From positions 186,001-250,000 of the forward strand of contig CAVZSC010000027.1 of assembly GCA_963777755.1 (NCBI GenBank): 64,000 nt of DNA, in the 5' to 3' direction. Shown piece after piece: positions 8,008-16,245 of this stretch. This DNA is from DATFWC01 sp963777755. Its GTDB lineage: Bacteria > Pseudomonadota > Alphaproteobacteria > Rhizobiales > Xanthobacteraceae. Below the pieces are notes generated by a model. The model searched no databases. It was not told the DNA's origin and was given only the letters and a program-made list of their open reading frames with translations. The position numbers and the translations under genes were made by a program. Every line of letters begins with the position of its first letter. The first letter of the stretch is position 1.

Positions 8008-8274
8008 TCACTTCACGTCGAGCGGCTCGGTGCCGGTCGGCTTGCCGGACGCATCGAGGGTGATCTTCTCCACCCGCGCCTCGGCCTGGCGCAGGAGCTC
8101 CTCGCAGCGGCGCTTGAGCGCCTCGCCGCGCTCGTAGATCGCGACCGATTCCTCGAGCGGGACGTCGCCGCGCTCAAGCTTCTGCACGATCGACTCGAGC
8201 TCGGCCAGCGCCTTCTCGAAGGCGAGCCCTTTCACGTCGGCATTCTTGACGTCGGCAGCCGGGGTCTCGGGCAT
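8008..8274 (-). CDS. xseB: Exodeoxyribonuclease VII small subunit
   Basis: 88 residues, the normal length of XseB. It binds several-fold to XseA to form the single-strand DNA exonuclease that works in mismatch repair and DNA degradation. The signature FEKALAELESIVQKLERGDVPLEES... followed by YERGEALKRRCEELL, with coiled-coil spacing, covers residues 19-70. AGGA lies 6 nt before the ATG at 8274. In related alphaproteobacteria xseB often stands apart from xseA, as here; its neighbours are unrelated. Confidence 0.92.
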   Translation of the reverse strand: MPETPAADVKNADVKGLAFEKALAELESIVQKLERGDVPLEESVAIYERGEALKRRCEELLRQAEARVEKITLDASGKPTGTEPLDVK

Positions 8275-8472
8275 CGGCAATCCTGCGGCGAACTCGCGGA
8301 GGCGGTCATCATTATATAGGCAGGGCCACGTGATCGAGCCAAGCGCCAGGACGGGATGTCCAGAGGGGAAGCTCATGATATCCCTCCCCTTCCGGCTACC
8401 GCCGCCGTAGTCTTGCGCGCAGCCGGCGCGTTCCCCGTACCACCGTATGACGTCCCGGAGAGGAGTTTTGCC

Positions 8473-8961
8473 ATGAAGCGCATGCACGTTCACGTGGCGG
8501 TCGAGGACGTCGCCCAGGCGGTCCGGTTCTACTCGGCACTGTTCGCGACCGAGCCCACCGTGACGAAGCCGGACTATGCCAAATGGATGCTCGACGATCC
8601 GCGCGTCAATTTCGCGATCTCCGCGCGCGGCCGCGCGCCGGGGCTCGACCATCTCGGCATCCAGGCGGAAAGCCAGGACGAGCTGCACGAGGTCTATGCG
8701 CGCCTGCACCAAGCGGGTGGCGCCGTCATCGAGCAGGGCGAAACCGCCTGCTGCTACGCCAAGTCGGAAAAATCCTGGATCGACGATCCGGCGGGCGTCG
8801 CGTGGGAGGCCTTCTACACGACCGGCGAGAATACGTTCTACGGCGACGGTAGCGGCGAGCGCGAGCCGCGGATCGCCCAGGCGAAGGCGTGCTGTGGGCC
8901 GCAGGGCGCTGCGCCGGCCGAGCCGCAGGCGGCGGCCGCGTGCTGCGGCACGGGGAGCTAA
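8473..8961 (+). CDS. arsI: ArsI-type C-As lyase (CadI/glyoxalase-fold dioxygenase)
   Basis: 162 residues, two-module vicinal oxygen chelate fold. ArsI uses Fe(II) and O2 to cleave the C-As bond of trivalent organoarsenicals. The visible residues fit: His5, His60 and Glu112 as iron ligands, and the vicinal pair Cys93-Cys94 in ETACCYAKSEKSWI that binds the arsenical. It carries two extra Cys-Cys pairs near the C-terminus (140-141 and 157-158). GGAGAGGAG lies about 8 nt before the ATG. No arsR, arsC, arsM or acr3 is nearby, so it is an orphan. CadI-like proteins of other function share the fold, but the CC pair favours ArsI. It overlaps the convergent cydB by 4 nt. Confidence 0.75.
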   Translation: MKRMHVHVAVEDVAQAVRFYSALFATEPTVTKPDYAKWMLDDPRVNFAISARGRAPGLDHLGIQAESQDELHEVYARLHQAGGAVIEQGETACCYAKSEKSWIDDPAGVAWEAFYTTGENTFYGDGSGEREPRIAQAKACCGPQGAAPAEPQAAAACCGTGS

Positions 8962-9959
8962 TGATACCCCTCCCCTTCCCTCAGGCGGCCGCGGAACACC
9001 CAGTAGATGTAGCCGGTATAGCCGAGGATGAACGGCATCAGGATGAGCGTGCCGATCAGCATGAAGAGCTGCGACGACGGGTGGGCGGCGGTGTCCCAGA
9101 TGGTGAGCGTGGGCGGCACCAGGTACGGGAAGGTCGAGATCACGAGGCCGAGGTAGCCGAGCAGGAACAGCCCGATCGTCGCAAGAAACGCGCGCCCGTC
9201 CTGGCCGCGCCCGAGCCATCGCCACGCCATGAAGGCGACGAGCGCGGTGACGAGCGGCACCGGCCATAGGTAAAGAATATTGGGCAGCGAGAACCAGCGT
9301 TCGAAGATGCGCGGGAACAGAAACGCCGTCGCCAGGCTCACCACCGCCATGAATCCGAGCACGGCGACGAGCAGGAACCTTGCCTGCGCGCGGGCGTGCG
9401 CCGCCAGCTCCCCGTCGGTCTTCATGGCGAGCCAGGTGGCGCCAAGGAGCGCATAGCCGGCGACGACGCCGAGCCCTGTCAGCGCCGCGTAGGGCGTCGC
9501 CCAATCGAACGCGCCACCGGCGAACGCGCCGTTCTCGATCCTGATCCCTTGAACAAGGCCGCCGAGGATCACCCCCTGGGCGAACGCCGCCACCGCCGAG
9601 CTCGCCGCGAACACCATGGTCCAGCGCTCCCGGTGGCGGGAGATCGAGCGGAACTCGAAAGTGATGCCGCGGAACACCAGTGCCAGCAGCATGACGATCA
9701 CCGGCAGGTAGAGCGCCGGCATCACGGCCGCATAGGCCTTGGGGAAGGCCGCCAGCAGGGCGCCGCCGCCAAGCACCAGCCAGGTCTCGTTGCCGTCCCA
9801 GAACGGGGCGATCGAGCCCAGCATGCGGTCGCGCTCGCGCTCGCTGTGGACAAATGGGAACAGGATGCCGATGCCGAGATCGAACCCGTCGAGGATCACG
9901 TACATGGCGACCGCGAAGCCGATGATGCCGGCCCAGATCAGCGGCAGGGTGGGTTCCAT
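8958..9959 (-). CDS. cydB: Cytochrome bd-type quinol oxidase subunit II
   Basis: 333 residues, a polytopic inner-membrane subunit. The opening WAGIIGFAVAMYVILDGFDLGIGILFPF is the CydB signature, and FWDGNETWLVLGGGALLAAFPKAYA matches its second conserved block. With CydA it oxidises quinol and reduces O2 with high affinity. AAAGGA lies 8 nt before the start at 9959. Its partner cydA lies 4.8 kb upstream on the same strand, with four cell-surface acylation-type genes in between. A perfect 18-bp hairpin ends 10 nt before its start codon and may stop or process read-through. No cydX was found. Confidence 0.95.
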   Translation of the reverse strand: MEPTLPLIWAGIIGFAVAMYVILDGFDLGIGILFPFVHSERERDRMLGSIAPFWDGNETWLVLGGGALLAAFPKAYAAVMPALYLPVIVMLLALVFRGITFEFRSISRHRERWTMVFAASSAVAAFAQGVILGGLVQGIRIENGAFAGGAFDWATPYAALTGLGVVAGYALLGATWLAMKTDGELAAHARAQARFLLVAVLGFMAVVSLATAFLFPRIFERWFSLPNILYLWPVPLVTALVAFMAWRWLGRGQDGRAFLATIGLFLLGYLGLVISTFPYLVPPTLTIWDTAAHPSSQLFMLIGTLILMPFILGYTGYIYWVFRGRLREGEGYH

Positions 9960-9969
9960 GATGCGTGTC

Positions 9970-10011
9970 CTTTCTTCACCTCTCCCCGCTTGCGGGGAGA
10001 GGTGAAGAAAG
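9970..10011. repeat. Perfect 18-bp hairpin repeat between the SGNH gene and cydB
   Basis: CTTTCTTCACCTCTCCCC, loop GCTTGC, then the exact reverse complement. It encodes the last ten residues of the SGNH-like protein (SSPLPASGER) and ends just upstream of the cydB ribosome-binding site. The CTCTCCCCGC core is typical of a dispersed repeat of Bradyrhizobium-like genomes (from memory). It may serve as an mRNA processing site, attenuator or terminator. Confidence 0.8.
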
Positions 10012-10998
10012 TGGCCCCGCCTGCCCCCGCCGCTCACCAAAATCCTTCCACGGCCCGGGAAGTTCCTCGCCAAACATGCGCCGCAGCATCAGGCGGCCGA
10101 CCTCGGCGGTGAAATGGCTGCCGTCGGCCATCCAATAACGCTTCAGGTCCGGCAGCAAGTGGGTCTGCCGGGTGAAATCCCACAACGGGACGACCGCGCT
10201 GATCCGGTCGATCGCGTGCGCCAGGTCGGGGTCGTGCAGGATCGGATTCCGCGGGTTGAGCGGCGACACCGCCACCACGAGGCTGATCCGGTGCTCGCGG
10301 CAAAGCGTCACGAACCGGCGCAGCAGGCCGAGATCGCGGTCGAAGCCCTCCCGTTGCCGGATGGGCTTGTGCAGATACGACACCGCGAACGGGACCTGCG
10401 GATTTACCTGCTCGTGTTCCCGCCGCTCCTGCGCCCGCGCGGCCCCCACGATACCGCCCGAGAGGCGCCACGCCTCCCGGAAGGCGCCGCGCCAGGCGCG
10501 CAGCTGGACCCAGGTGAGATGGCGCCACCAGAACCTGAGCTTGTTCTCCCCCGTCACCTCGGGCGGCATCACCGTATTGTCGAACAGGAGCGCGGCCGGA
10601 GGATTGCCGATCTCCTCGACGTCGAGCACCAGCATCGCGGCTTTCAGGGGCTTCTGCCGCGCCGTCTTCTGCCGGACGATGAACTCGAGCAGCGGCACGT
10701 GGTCCGACAGGGTTCCGCCGTCGAGGGTGAAGGTGGCGAAATTCGCGTTCATGCGGTTGCCGAGCTCGTCGTGCGGGATGAAGCGGCCGCGCGAGGAGGC
10801 GAACAACACGCCGTCGTGGGTGTCCGCCGCCGCCTGGTATGCGGCGAACTGCACGAAGCGATCGTTGCGGAACGAGGACGGCACCAGCCGGGTGCCGAAC
10901 GCCGCCTGGGGGTCGAGCACCAGGTTCAGGCCCGCCACCAAGGCGAACAGCGTGAACGCAGTCGCCACCAAGGACAGGCAGTAGGTTCTGGGTTGCAC
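9976..10998 (-). CDS. SGNH-like membrane-anchored protein (DltD/AlgX-like role)
   Basis: 340 residues: one N-terminal transmembrane anchor (about residues 8-27), then an extracytoplasmic domain. Two SGNH-hydrolase blocks are visible: LFASSRGRF with Ser68/Ser69, and MADGSHFT with Asp292 and His295 spaced like the catalytic Asp-x-x-His. The start is GTG, 9 nt after the MBOAT stop codon, with no clear ribosome-binding site, so translation is probably coupled. Next to MBOAT genes such proteins usually accept the acyl group from the MBOAT and pass it to a polymer (DltD, AlgJ/AlgX, PatB). The last ten residues come from an inserted hairpin repeat, so the native C-terminus probably ended shortly before. 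Confidence 0.75.
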   Translation of the reverse strand: MQPRTYCLSLVATAFTLFALVAGLNLVLDPQAAFGTRLVPSSFRNDRFVQFAAYQAAADTHDGVLFASSRGRFIPHDELGNRMNANFATFTLDGGTLSDHVPLLEFIVRQKTARQKPLKAAMLVLDVEEIGNPPAALLFDNTVMPPEVTGENKLRFWWRHLTWVQLRAWRGAFREAWRLSGGIVGAARAQERREHEQVNPQVPFAVSYLHKPIRQREGFDRDLGLLRRFVTLCREHRISLVVAVSPLNPRNPILHDPDLAHAIDRISAVVPLWDFTRQTHLLPDLKRYWMADGSHFTAEVGRLMLRRMFGEELPGPWKDFGERRGQAGPLSSPLPASGER

Positions 10999-11007
10999 GG
11001 TGTGGCT

Positions 11008-12525
11008 TCAGAACTGGAAATAGATGAACTCGGTGACGCGGTTGAGCTGGTAGAACACGGACGCGAACAGCAAGATGGTCGCGACCAGCGCGACCGGCGA
11101 GGCGCTCCACGCCGGCAGCGCGATCCGCCGGCGCCAATCCGACTGTACCTCGCCGTCCCGGTAGTCGACGATCTCGAACGTGTCAGGCACCAGGAGAGCG
11201 ATCGCGAGCGCCAGCAGCGTGAGGAGTGAGCCGACCATCGACCAGTGCGCGCCGAGCCAGGTGCGCACGAAGCTTTCCGAGATCCAGCCGTTGCGGATCC
11301 CCCACAGGTCCCAGGCGAGCGTGATGCTGTCCGCCGCCGGCGCGCCGCCGAGCCCCACCATGGCGGCGAGCATGTGCGCGGCGGCGCCCATGTCGGCGGC
11401 GCGGAAGAACACCGCACCGGCGGCAAACGCCGTGAACGTCGCGAGCCATCCGGCGAGGCTGCCGGCAAGGGTCGGCTGGTCGGGCTCGGGGCGAAACTGC
11501 CGCCACACGGCGTTGATCACCAGGAGGACGCCGTTGTAGGCGCCCCACGCGATGAAGGTCCAGCCGGCGCCGTGCCACAGGCCGACCAGCGTCATGGTGA
11601 AGACCGCGCACACGGCCTGGCGGAACGGCGCGCGCCGCCCCATGGTCAGTGGCGCGTAAACGAGGTCGCGAAACAGCTGCGACAAGGTGATGTGCCAGCG
11701 CCGCCACAGGTCGACCATGCTGGTCGCGCGCAGCGGCGCGGCGAAATTGATCGGCAGGCGGAAATTGAACAGGAGGCCGAGACCGACCGCCATGTCGGAA
11801 TAGCCGGCGAAGTCGAAATAGATCTGCGCCGTGAAGGCGAGCGAGGCCCCCCAGGCGGCGAGCGCGGTGAGCGGCTCGCCGCGCGCGGCGGCGTCGAACA
11901 CCGCGGTCACATGCGGGCTCAGGGTGTCGGCGATCAGCACCTTCTTGGCGAGCCCGATGGTGAAGATGGTGAGCCCGAGCGCGACGTTGTTCCAGTCGAC
12001 GCGGTAGCGCGCCGGATCGGCGAGCTGGCGCCCGAGGTTGCGCCAGCGCACGATCGGGCCGGCGATCAGATGCGGAAAGAAGGTGACGAACAGCGCATAG
12101 CGGCCGAGCTCGAGCGGGATGCGCCGCTGATGGACGTCGACCAGGAACGCGACCTGCACGAACGTCGTGAACGACAGCGCGAGCGGCACGTTCGGCGGCG
12201 CCGCCGTGGTGCCGGTGACGATGGAGAGGAGGAAGCCGGCATACTTGTAGTACGCGAGCACGAGCACGTTGCCGACGATGCCGGCGATCAGCAGGAGACG
12301 CGCGCCCGGCGGGCGCGCCACGATCTGCCGGGCGAGCCAGAAGTTCCCGGCCAGCGAGGCGATGAGCAGGAGCACGTAGGGCGGGTTCCACCACGCATAG
12401 AAGACGAGCGACGAGACAGTGGTGCCGACGATGGCCGCCTCGGTGCTCCAGCGCGCGAGCGCGAAGTGGAGCATCACCGCCAAGGGCAGGAACAGGAAGA
12501 TGAACTCTTGCGAGTTGAACAGCAT
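11008..12525 (-). CDS. MBOAT family O-acyltransferase (AlgI/DltB-like)
   Basis: 505 residues, polytopic membrane protein. It opens with MLFNSQEFIFLFLPL, the standard AlgI-type start, and holds both conserved histidines: His278 in LWRRWHITLSQLFRDLVY and the near-invariant His318 in VGLWHGAGWTFIAWG. MBOAT proteins move an activated acyl group across the inner membrane to an extracytoplasmic acceptor. Its ATG is 9 nt after the stop of the acyl-AMP ligase gene and its stop is 9 nt before the SGNH-like gene. Pairing with a dedicated ligase and carrier protein makes it functionally closer to DltB than to the acetyl-transferring AlgI. Confidence 0.93.
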   Translation of the reverse strand: MLFNSQEFIFLFLPLAVMLHFALARWSTEAAIVGTTVSSLVFYAWWNPPYVLLLIASLAGNFWLARQIVARPPGARLLLIAGIVGNVLVLAYYKYAGFLLSIVTGTTAAPPNVPLALSFTTFVQVAFLVDVHQRRIPLELGRYALFVTFFPHLIAGPIVRWRNLGRQLADPARYRVDWNNVALGLTIFTIGLAKKVLIADTLSPHVTAVFDAAARGEPLTALAAWGASLAFTAQIYFDFAGYSDMAVGLGLLFNFRLPINFAAPLRATSMVDLWRRWHITLSQLFRDLVYAPLTMGRRAPFRQAVCAVFTMTLVGLWHGAGWTFIAWGAYNGVLLVINAVWRQFRPEPDQPTLAGSLAGWLATFTAFAAGAVFFRAADMGAAAHMLAAMVGLGGAPAADSITLAWDLWGIRNGWISESFVRTWLGAHWSMVGSLLTLLALAIALLVPDTFEIVDYRDGEVQSDWRRRIALPAWSASPVALVATILLFASVFYQLNRVTEFIYFQF

Positions 12526-12534
12526 GGGCGCGGG

Positions 12535-14262
12535 CTACAGCACGTCCAGCCTGCCCGCCAGCCAGAGCTGCCGGGTCAGACTGCGCTGGATCTTGCCGCT
12601 CGTGGTCTTGGGGATGCCGCCGGGGCGCAGCAGCACGATGTGATCGGGGGCGCAGTCGTGCTCCGTCACTACCGCCTCGCGAATGCTCCCCTCGATGTCG
12701 TCGACGGAGATGTGGTGGCGCTGCGTGCGCTCCACTTCCTGCACCACGACCAGCGTCTCCTCGCCACGCGCGTTCAGCGCGGCAAACGCCGCCCCGCAAT
12801 TGCGGCGCAACGCCGGGTGACTCGCCTGCACGGTCGCCTCGATGTCCTGCGGATAGTGATTGATGCCGCGGATGATGACGACGTCCTTGATACGCCCGGT
12901 GATGAACAGCTCGCCGTCCGGATCGAGAAAGCCGAGATCGCCGGTGCGCAGCCAATCGCCGGATTCGCCGGCGATCTGGGCTTTGAACGTTTCTGCGGTC
13001 GCCTCGGTGTTGCGCCAATAGCCCTGGGCGACGTGCGGTCCGTTGACCCAGATCTCGCCGACGCGGTCCGGGCCGAGCCGTTCGCGCGTCTCGGGATCGA
13101 CGATGGCGATGCGCTCGCCGACCAGGGTGCGGCCGCAGCCGACCTGGACCTGGACATCGCCGTCGTCGGTCGGCCCAACGGCCTCACATCGCTGGAGGCC
13201 CGCGCGGCTGACCGCGCGGGTGACGGGGCCCGCGCCGCGCCGGCCGCCGGAGATCAGGAGCGTCGCCTCCGCCATGCCGTAGGCCGGATAGCTCGCCGCC
13301 GGATCGAACCCGTGGGCGCCAAACGTAGCGGCAAATTTCTCGATCGTCTCCGCGCGCACCGGCTCGGCACCGTTGAGCGCGTTCTTCCAGGCAGAGAGGT
13401 CGACGCCGTCCATCTCTTCCAGGCGGAAGCGGGTGACGCACAGGTCGTAGGCGAAGTTGGGGGCCGACGCGACCTCGGCCCGATAGTCGCTGATCGCGCG
13501 CAGCCAGTTGAGCGGCCGCTTGGTGAAGGTGACGGGCGCCATCAGCACACCCAGCGCCCCCACATAGAAACAGGACAGCACGTTCAGGATCAGGCCCATG
13601 TCGTGATAGAGCGGCACCCAGTTCACGTAAGTCGAATGTCGCGTGTTGCCCAAGGCGACGCGGATCATCTCGAGATTGTCGAGGAGATTGCCGTGGCTGA
13701 CCATCACCCCCTTGGGGGCCGAGGTCGAGCCGGACGTGTATTGCAGGAACGCCAGGTCCGCGCGCGTCCGTCGTGGCAGCCGAACGTCTGCCGCCGCTTC
13801 GCCGCACGCATCGGCATCGACCCATGCGAGGCCGGCTTCCTGCAGCCGCTCGACCACGTCGCGCCGGCCCGTCGCCAGATCGGCGGTGCCGATGGCGAGG
13901 CGCGGCGTGCAATCGGCGACGATGCTGGCGCTCGCATCGCGCGAGCCGGCGCGGCGCGGGACCATCATCGGCACCGCGATCACGCCGGCGAGCAGGCAGC
14001 CGAAGAACGCAACGATGAACCCAAGCCCCGGGGGCAGGATCAGCAACGCCCGATCGCCGGGTGCGGCGCGGCCTTCCAGCGCCGCTGCGAACGCCCGCGC
14101 CTGCCTCTCGAGCCCGGAGAAGGTGAGACAGGCCTCCTCGCGCCGTTGCTCGCTCAGGAACACGAAGGCACGATCATCCGGCTGCGTCGCGGCGCGAACG
14201 CCGAGCAGGTCCACCAGTGATGCAAAGTCGGCCCGCACGAGGTCGGGTGGGCGCGTCGTCAA
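12535..14262 (-). CDS. Fatty-acyl-AMP ligase (FAAL-type AMP-binding enzyme)
   Basis: 575 residues, ANL superfamily. The P-loop YTSGSTSAPKG is at residues 175-185, WVPLYHDMGLI (His220) is the FAAL/FACL substrate-pocket motif, DWLRTGDLGFLD the adenylate-binding block, and the catalytic lysine is Lys557 in IPKTTSGKIQRS. FAALs make acyl-AMP and load it on a carrier protein rather than on CoA; the carrier gene directly upstream supports this. The start is TTG at 14262 with AGGGA about 6 nt upstream; that site overlaps the carrier gene's TAG stop. It plays the part of DltA in this cassette. The acyl chain is unknown. Confidence 0.92.
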   Translation of the reverse strand: MTTRPPDLVRADFASLVDLLGVRAATQPDDRAFVFLSEQRREEACLTFSGLERQARAFAAALEGRAAPGDRALLILPPGLGFIVAFFGCLLAGVIAVPMMVPRRAGSRDASASIVADCTPRLAIGTADLATGRRDVVERLQEAGLAWVDADACGEAAADVRLPRRTRADLAFLQYTSGSTSAPKGVMVSHGNLLDNLEMIRVALGNTRHSTYVNWVPLYHDMGLILNVLSCFYVGALGVLMAPVTFTKRPLNWLRAISDYRAEVASAPNFAYDLCVTRFRLEEMDGVDLSAWKNALNGAEPVRAETIEKFAATFGAHGFDPAASYPAYGMAEATLLISGGRRGAGPVTRAVSRAGLQRCEAVGPTDDGDVQVQVGCGRTLVGERIAIVDPETRERLGPDRVGEIWVNGPHVAQGYWRNTEATAETFKAQIAGESGDWLRTGDLGFLDPDGELFITGRIKDVVIIRGINHYPQDIEATVQASHPALRRNCGAAFAALNARGEETLVVVQEVERTQRHHISVDDIEGSIREAVVTEHDCAPDHIVLLRPGGIPKTTSGKIQRSLTRQLWLAGRLDVL

Positions 14263-14271
14263 CGGTGTTCC

Positions 14272-14568
14272 CTACGGGGACCCGACTGTGGCGACAGCCT
14301 GGCCAAGGCCCGGGTGCGTCTGGGCAAGGTGACGCGCAAGCTGCGCAATAGTAGGGTATTCGAACACGATATCCTGCGGAAGCTCGGCCCCGAGCCACTC
14401 TTCCAGCCCGACCAGGAAGATGACCGCCATGGCCGAGTCCATACCGAGCCGGGCGAACTTGACCTCCGGATCGATACGCGTCGCCGGCACGTTCAACGCC
14501 GTGACCAGATAGCTGGTGCACCAGTCGCGGATCGCAGCTTCCGCCAGGTCCGGTTGGTTCGAAACCAC
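14272..14568 (-). CDS. Acyl carrier protein-like (phosphopantetheine-binding) protein
   Basis: 98 residues if started at GTG 14568; an in-frame ATG at 14664 would add a 32-residue arginine-rich tail unlike a carrier protein, so GTG is preferred. The carrier motif LGMDSAMAV places the phosphopantetheine on Ser45, followed by the helix III segment FEYPTIAQLARHL typical of carriers serving AMP-ligases. It should hold the acyl group made by the adjacent ligase and present it to the MBOAT, as DltC does for DltB. It is the first gene of the four-gene cassette, 156 nt after the end of cydA. Confidence 0.82.
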   Translation of the reverse strand: MVSNQPDLAEAAIRDWCTSYLVTALNVPATRIDPEVKFARLGMDSAMAVIFLVGLEEWLGAELPQDIVFEYPTIAQLARHLAQTHPGLGQAVATVGSP

Positions 14569-14724
14569 GCTTCCCTGCCGCGGCCGCCGCCGCGCTCCCC
14601 GCCGCGGCCAAGCCGCGTTCCTCGGTTCCCGGATCAGCGGTTGCGCTCGCCGGGAACGCTCCATCCTTTAGTCCGGGACGCGGGCCGGTGTAAAGGTTTC
14701 GGAAGTTGACGCCGGATTCGGGCC

Positions 14725-16092
14725 TCAGACGGCTTCCTGCCCAGCCGCAAGGGGCCGGTGCCCGCCCGCCTCCGGAGCACCGCCGGGCCGCGGCCCCCGG
14801 TTGATCAGCCGGTTGATGTAGATGATGCCGATCCAGAACACGACGGCGTAGACCAGGACGAACAGCGCCAGCGTCGCGGCGATGCTGCCGGCAGGCACCG
14901 GGGAGACTGCGTCGGCGGTGCGCAGGATTCCGTGCACGATCCATGGCTGGCGGCCGCTCTCGGTCACCACCCAGCCGGCGATCACGGCGACGAAGCCGGT
15001 CCACCATGTGTTGGCGACCATACGCAGATACCAGCGGGTCGCGAACAGTTGCCCGCGCCAGGCGAGCCAGGCGCCATAGAGGGCTGCCGCGATCATGAAG
15101 AATCCGACCGCCAGCATGATGCGGAAGGCGAAGAACACCGGGAGGACCGGCGGCCGGTCCTGCGGCGGCACGCTCTTGAGGCCGGGAAACAGGCCGTTCG
15201 GATCGTGCGTCAGAATGAGCGAGGATCCGCGTGGGATCGAGATGGCGAAATAGTTGCGCTCCGCCTTCTCGTCAGGCCAGGCGAAAATGTGGAAGTCGCC
15301 AGGCTTCGTGCCGTCCCAATGCGCCTCCATGGCGGCGACCTTGATCGGCTGGTGCTCGAGGGTGTTGAGGCCGTGCTGGTCGCCGAGCAGCAGCTGCAGC
15401 GGCGCCAGCACCGCGGCGAGTCCGATCCCCATGCGCAGCATGGTGCGCGCCTCCTCCACGTGCCGATCGGCGAGAAGGTGACGCGCCCCGACCGCGATCA
15501 CGACGAACGCGGTGGTAAGGAAGCAGGCATTGACCATGTGCGCGAGGCGATAGGGGAAGCTCGGGTTGAAGACGATGGCGAGCCAATCGATCGGCTCGGC
15601 GACGCCGGCGCGCATCACATGGCCAGCCGGCGTGTGCATCCAGCTGTTGGCGGCAAGGATCCAGAATGCGGACACCAGCGTGCCGACCGCGACCGCAATG
15701 CCGGAGAAGACGTGCACCGGCCGCGGCACCCGGTCGGCGCCGAACAGCAGGATGCCGAGGAAGGTCGCTTCGAGAAAGAACGCGGACAGCACTTCGTAGC
15801 CGGCGAGCGGTCCGATGATGTTGCCTGCGACGTCCGAGAACCGGCTCCAGTTAGTGCCGAGCTCGTAGGACAGTACGATGCCGGTGACCACGCCCATGCC
15901 GAACGAGACGGCGAAGATCTTCGTCCAGAAGGCGGAGAGCCGTTGGTAGCGGTCCGCGCCGGTCCATCCCCACAGCACCTCCAGGGTCGCCACATAGGCG
16001 GCGAGCCCGATGGTGAAGCTGGGAAAAATGATGTGAAACGAGATCGTGAAGGCGAACTGCAGCCGCGCCAGGAGGACGGGATCGAGTTCCAT
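14725..16092 (-). CDS. cydA: Cytochrome bd-type quinol oxidase subunit I (short Q-loop, CioA-like)
   Basis: 455 residues. Haem ligands are visible: His20 (FTISFHIIFPSFTIG) and His185 (FPYRLAHMVNAC), with Glu100 and Glu108 in GYEVLSAFFLEATFLGI and the block GRQPWIVHGILRTADAVSP. It is shorter than E. coli CydA, which is the short Q-loop form often called cyanide-insensitive oxidase (CioA). The ATG at 16092 has AGGGG 5 nt upstream; a longer frame exists but has no site. The gene should be first in the operon, with its promoter in the 153-nt gap to the divergent purine permease. cydB is not next; four other genes intervene. Confidence 0.95.
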   Translation of the reverse strand: MELDPVLLARLQFAFTISFHIIFPSFTIGLAAYVATLEVLWGWTGADRYQRLSAFWTKIFAVSFGMGVVTGIVLSYELGTNWSRFSDVAGNIIGPLAGYEVLSAFFLEATFLGILLFGADRVPRPVHVFSGIAVAVGTLVSAFWILAANSWMHTPAGHVMRAGVAEPIDWLAIVFNPSFPYRLAHMVNACFLTTAFVVIAVGARHLLADRHVEEARTMLRMGIGLAAVLAPLQLLLGDQHGLNTLEHQPIKVAAMEAHWDGTKPGDFHIFAWPDEKAERNYFAISIPRGSSLILTHDPNGLFPGLKSVPPQDRPPVLPVFFAFRIMLAVGFFMIAAALYGAWLAWRGQLFATRWYLRMVANTWWTGFVAVIAGWVVTESGRQPWIVHGILRTADAVSPVPAGSIAATLALFVLVYAVVFWIGIIYINRLINRGPRPGGAPEAGGHRPLAAGQEAV

Positions 16093-16245
16093 GTCTGCCC
16101 CTCGTCGGCTCGTAGCGGGATCCCCACCGGTGAAATCCTCAGGCCTCGTGCCGAGTTCCACGGTGGACAACTCGATGATAGCCCGGAACAATCATCCCGG
16201 GCAGGCTATGCTTTCGCGGCCGCACGCCGCATGGGGGCTTTTGCG

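Noticed and set aside
9396..10112. A 238-codon plus-strand frame across cydB and the hairpin
   Set aside because: Antisense to a secure gene, with no ribosome-binding site or motif.
11245..14220. A 991-codon open frame on the plus strand, opposite the ligase and MBOAT genes
   Set aside because: The opposite strand carries complete motif-rich proteins; the plus frame is Arg/Asp/His-rich low-complexity sequence typical of an antisense frame in GC-rich DNA and has no family or ribosome-binding site.
14569..14664. Longer N-terminus for the acyl carrier protein from ATG 14664
   Set aside because: It adds 32 Arg/Pro-rich residues unlike carrier proteins; the GTG start gives a normal length.
16093..16191. 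An N-terminal extension of CydA of 33 residues from an upstream ATG
   Set aside because: The family starts at MELDPVLLARLQFAF and the ribosome-binding site is directly before that ATG.
16093..16245. An FNR/ANR-type box (TTGAT-N4-ATCAA) upstream of cydA
   Set aside because: No sequence close enough to the consensus was found in the gap, so oxygen control of the operon is only suspected.
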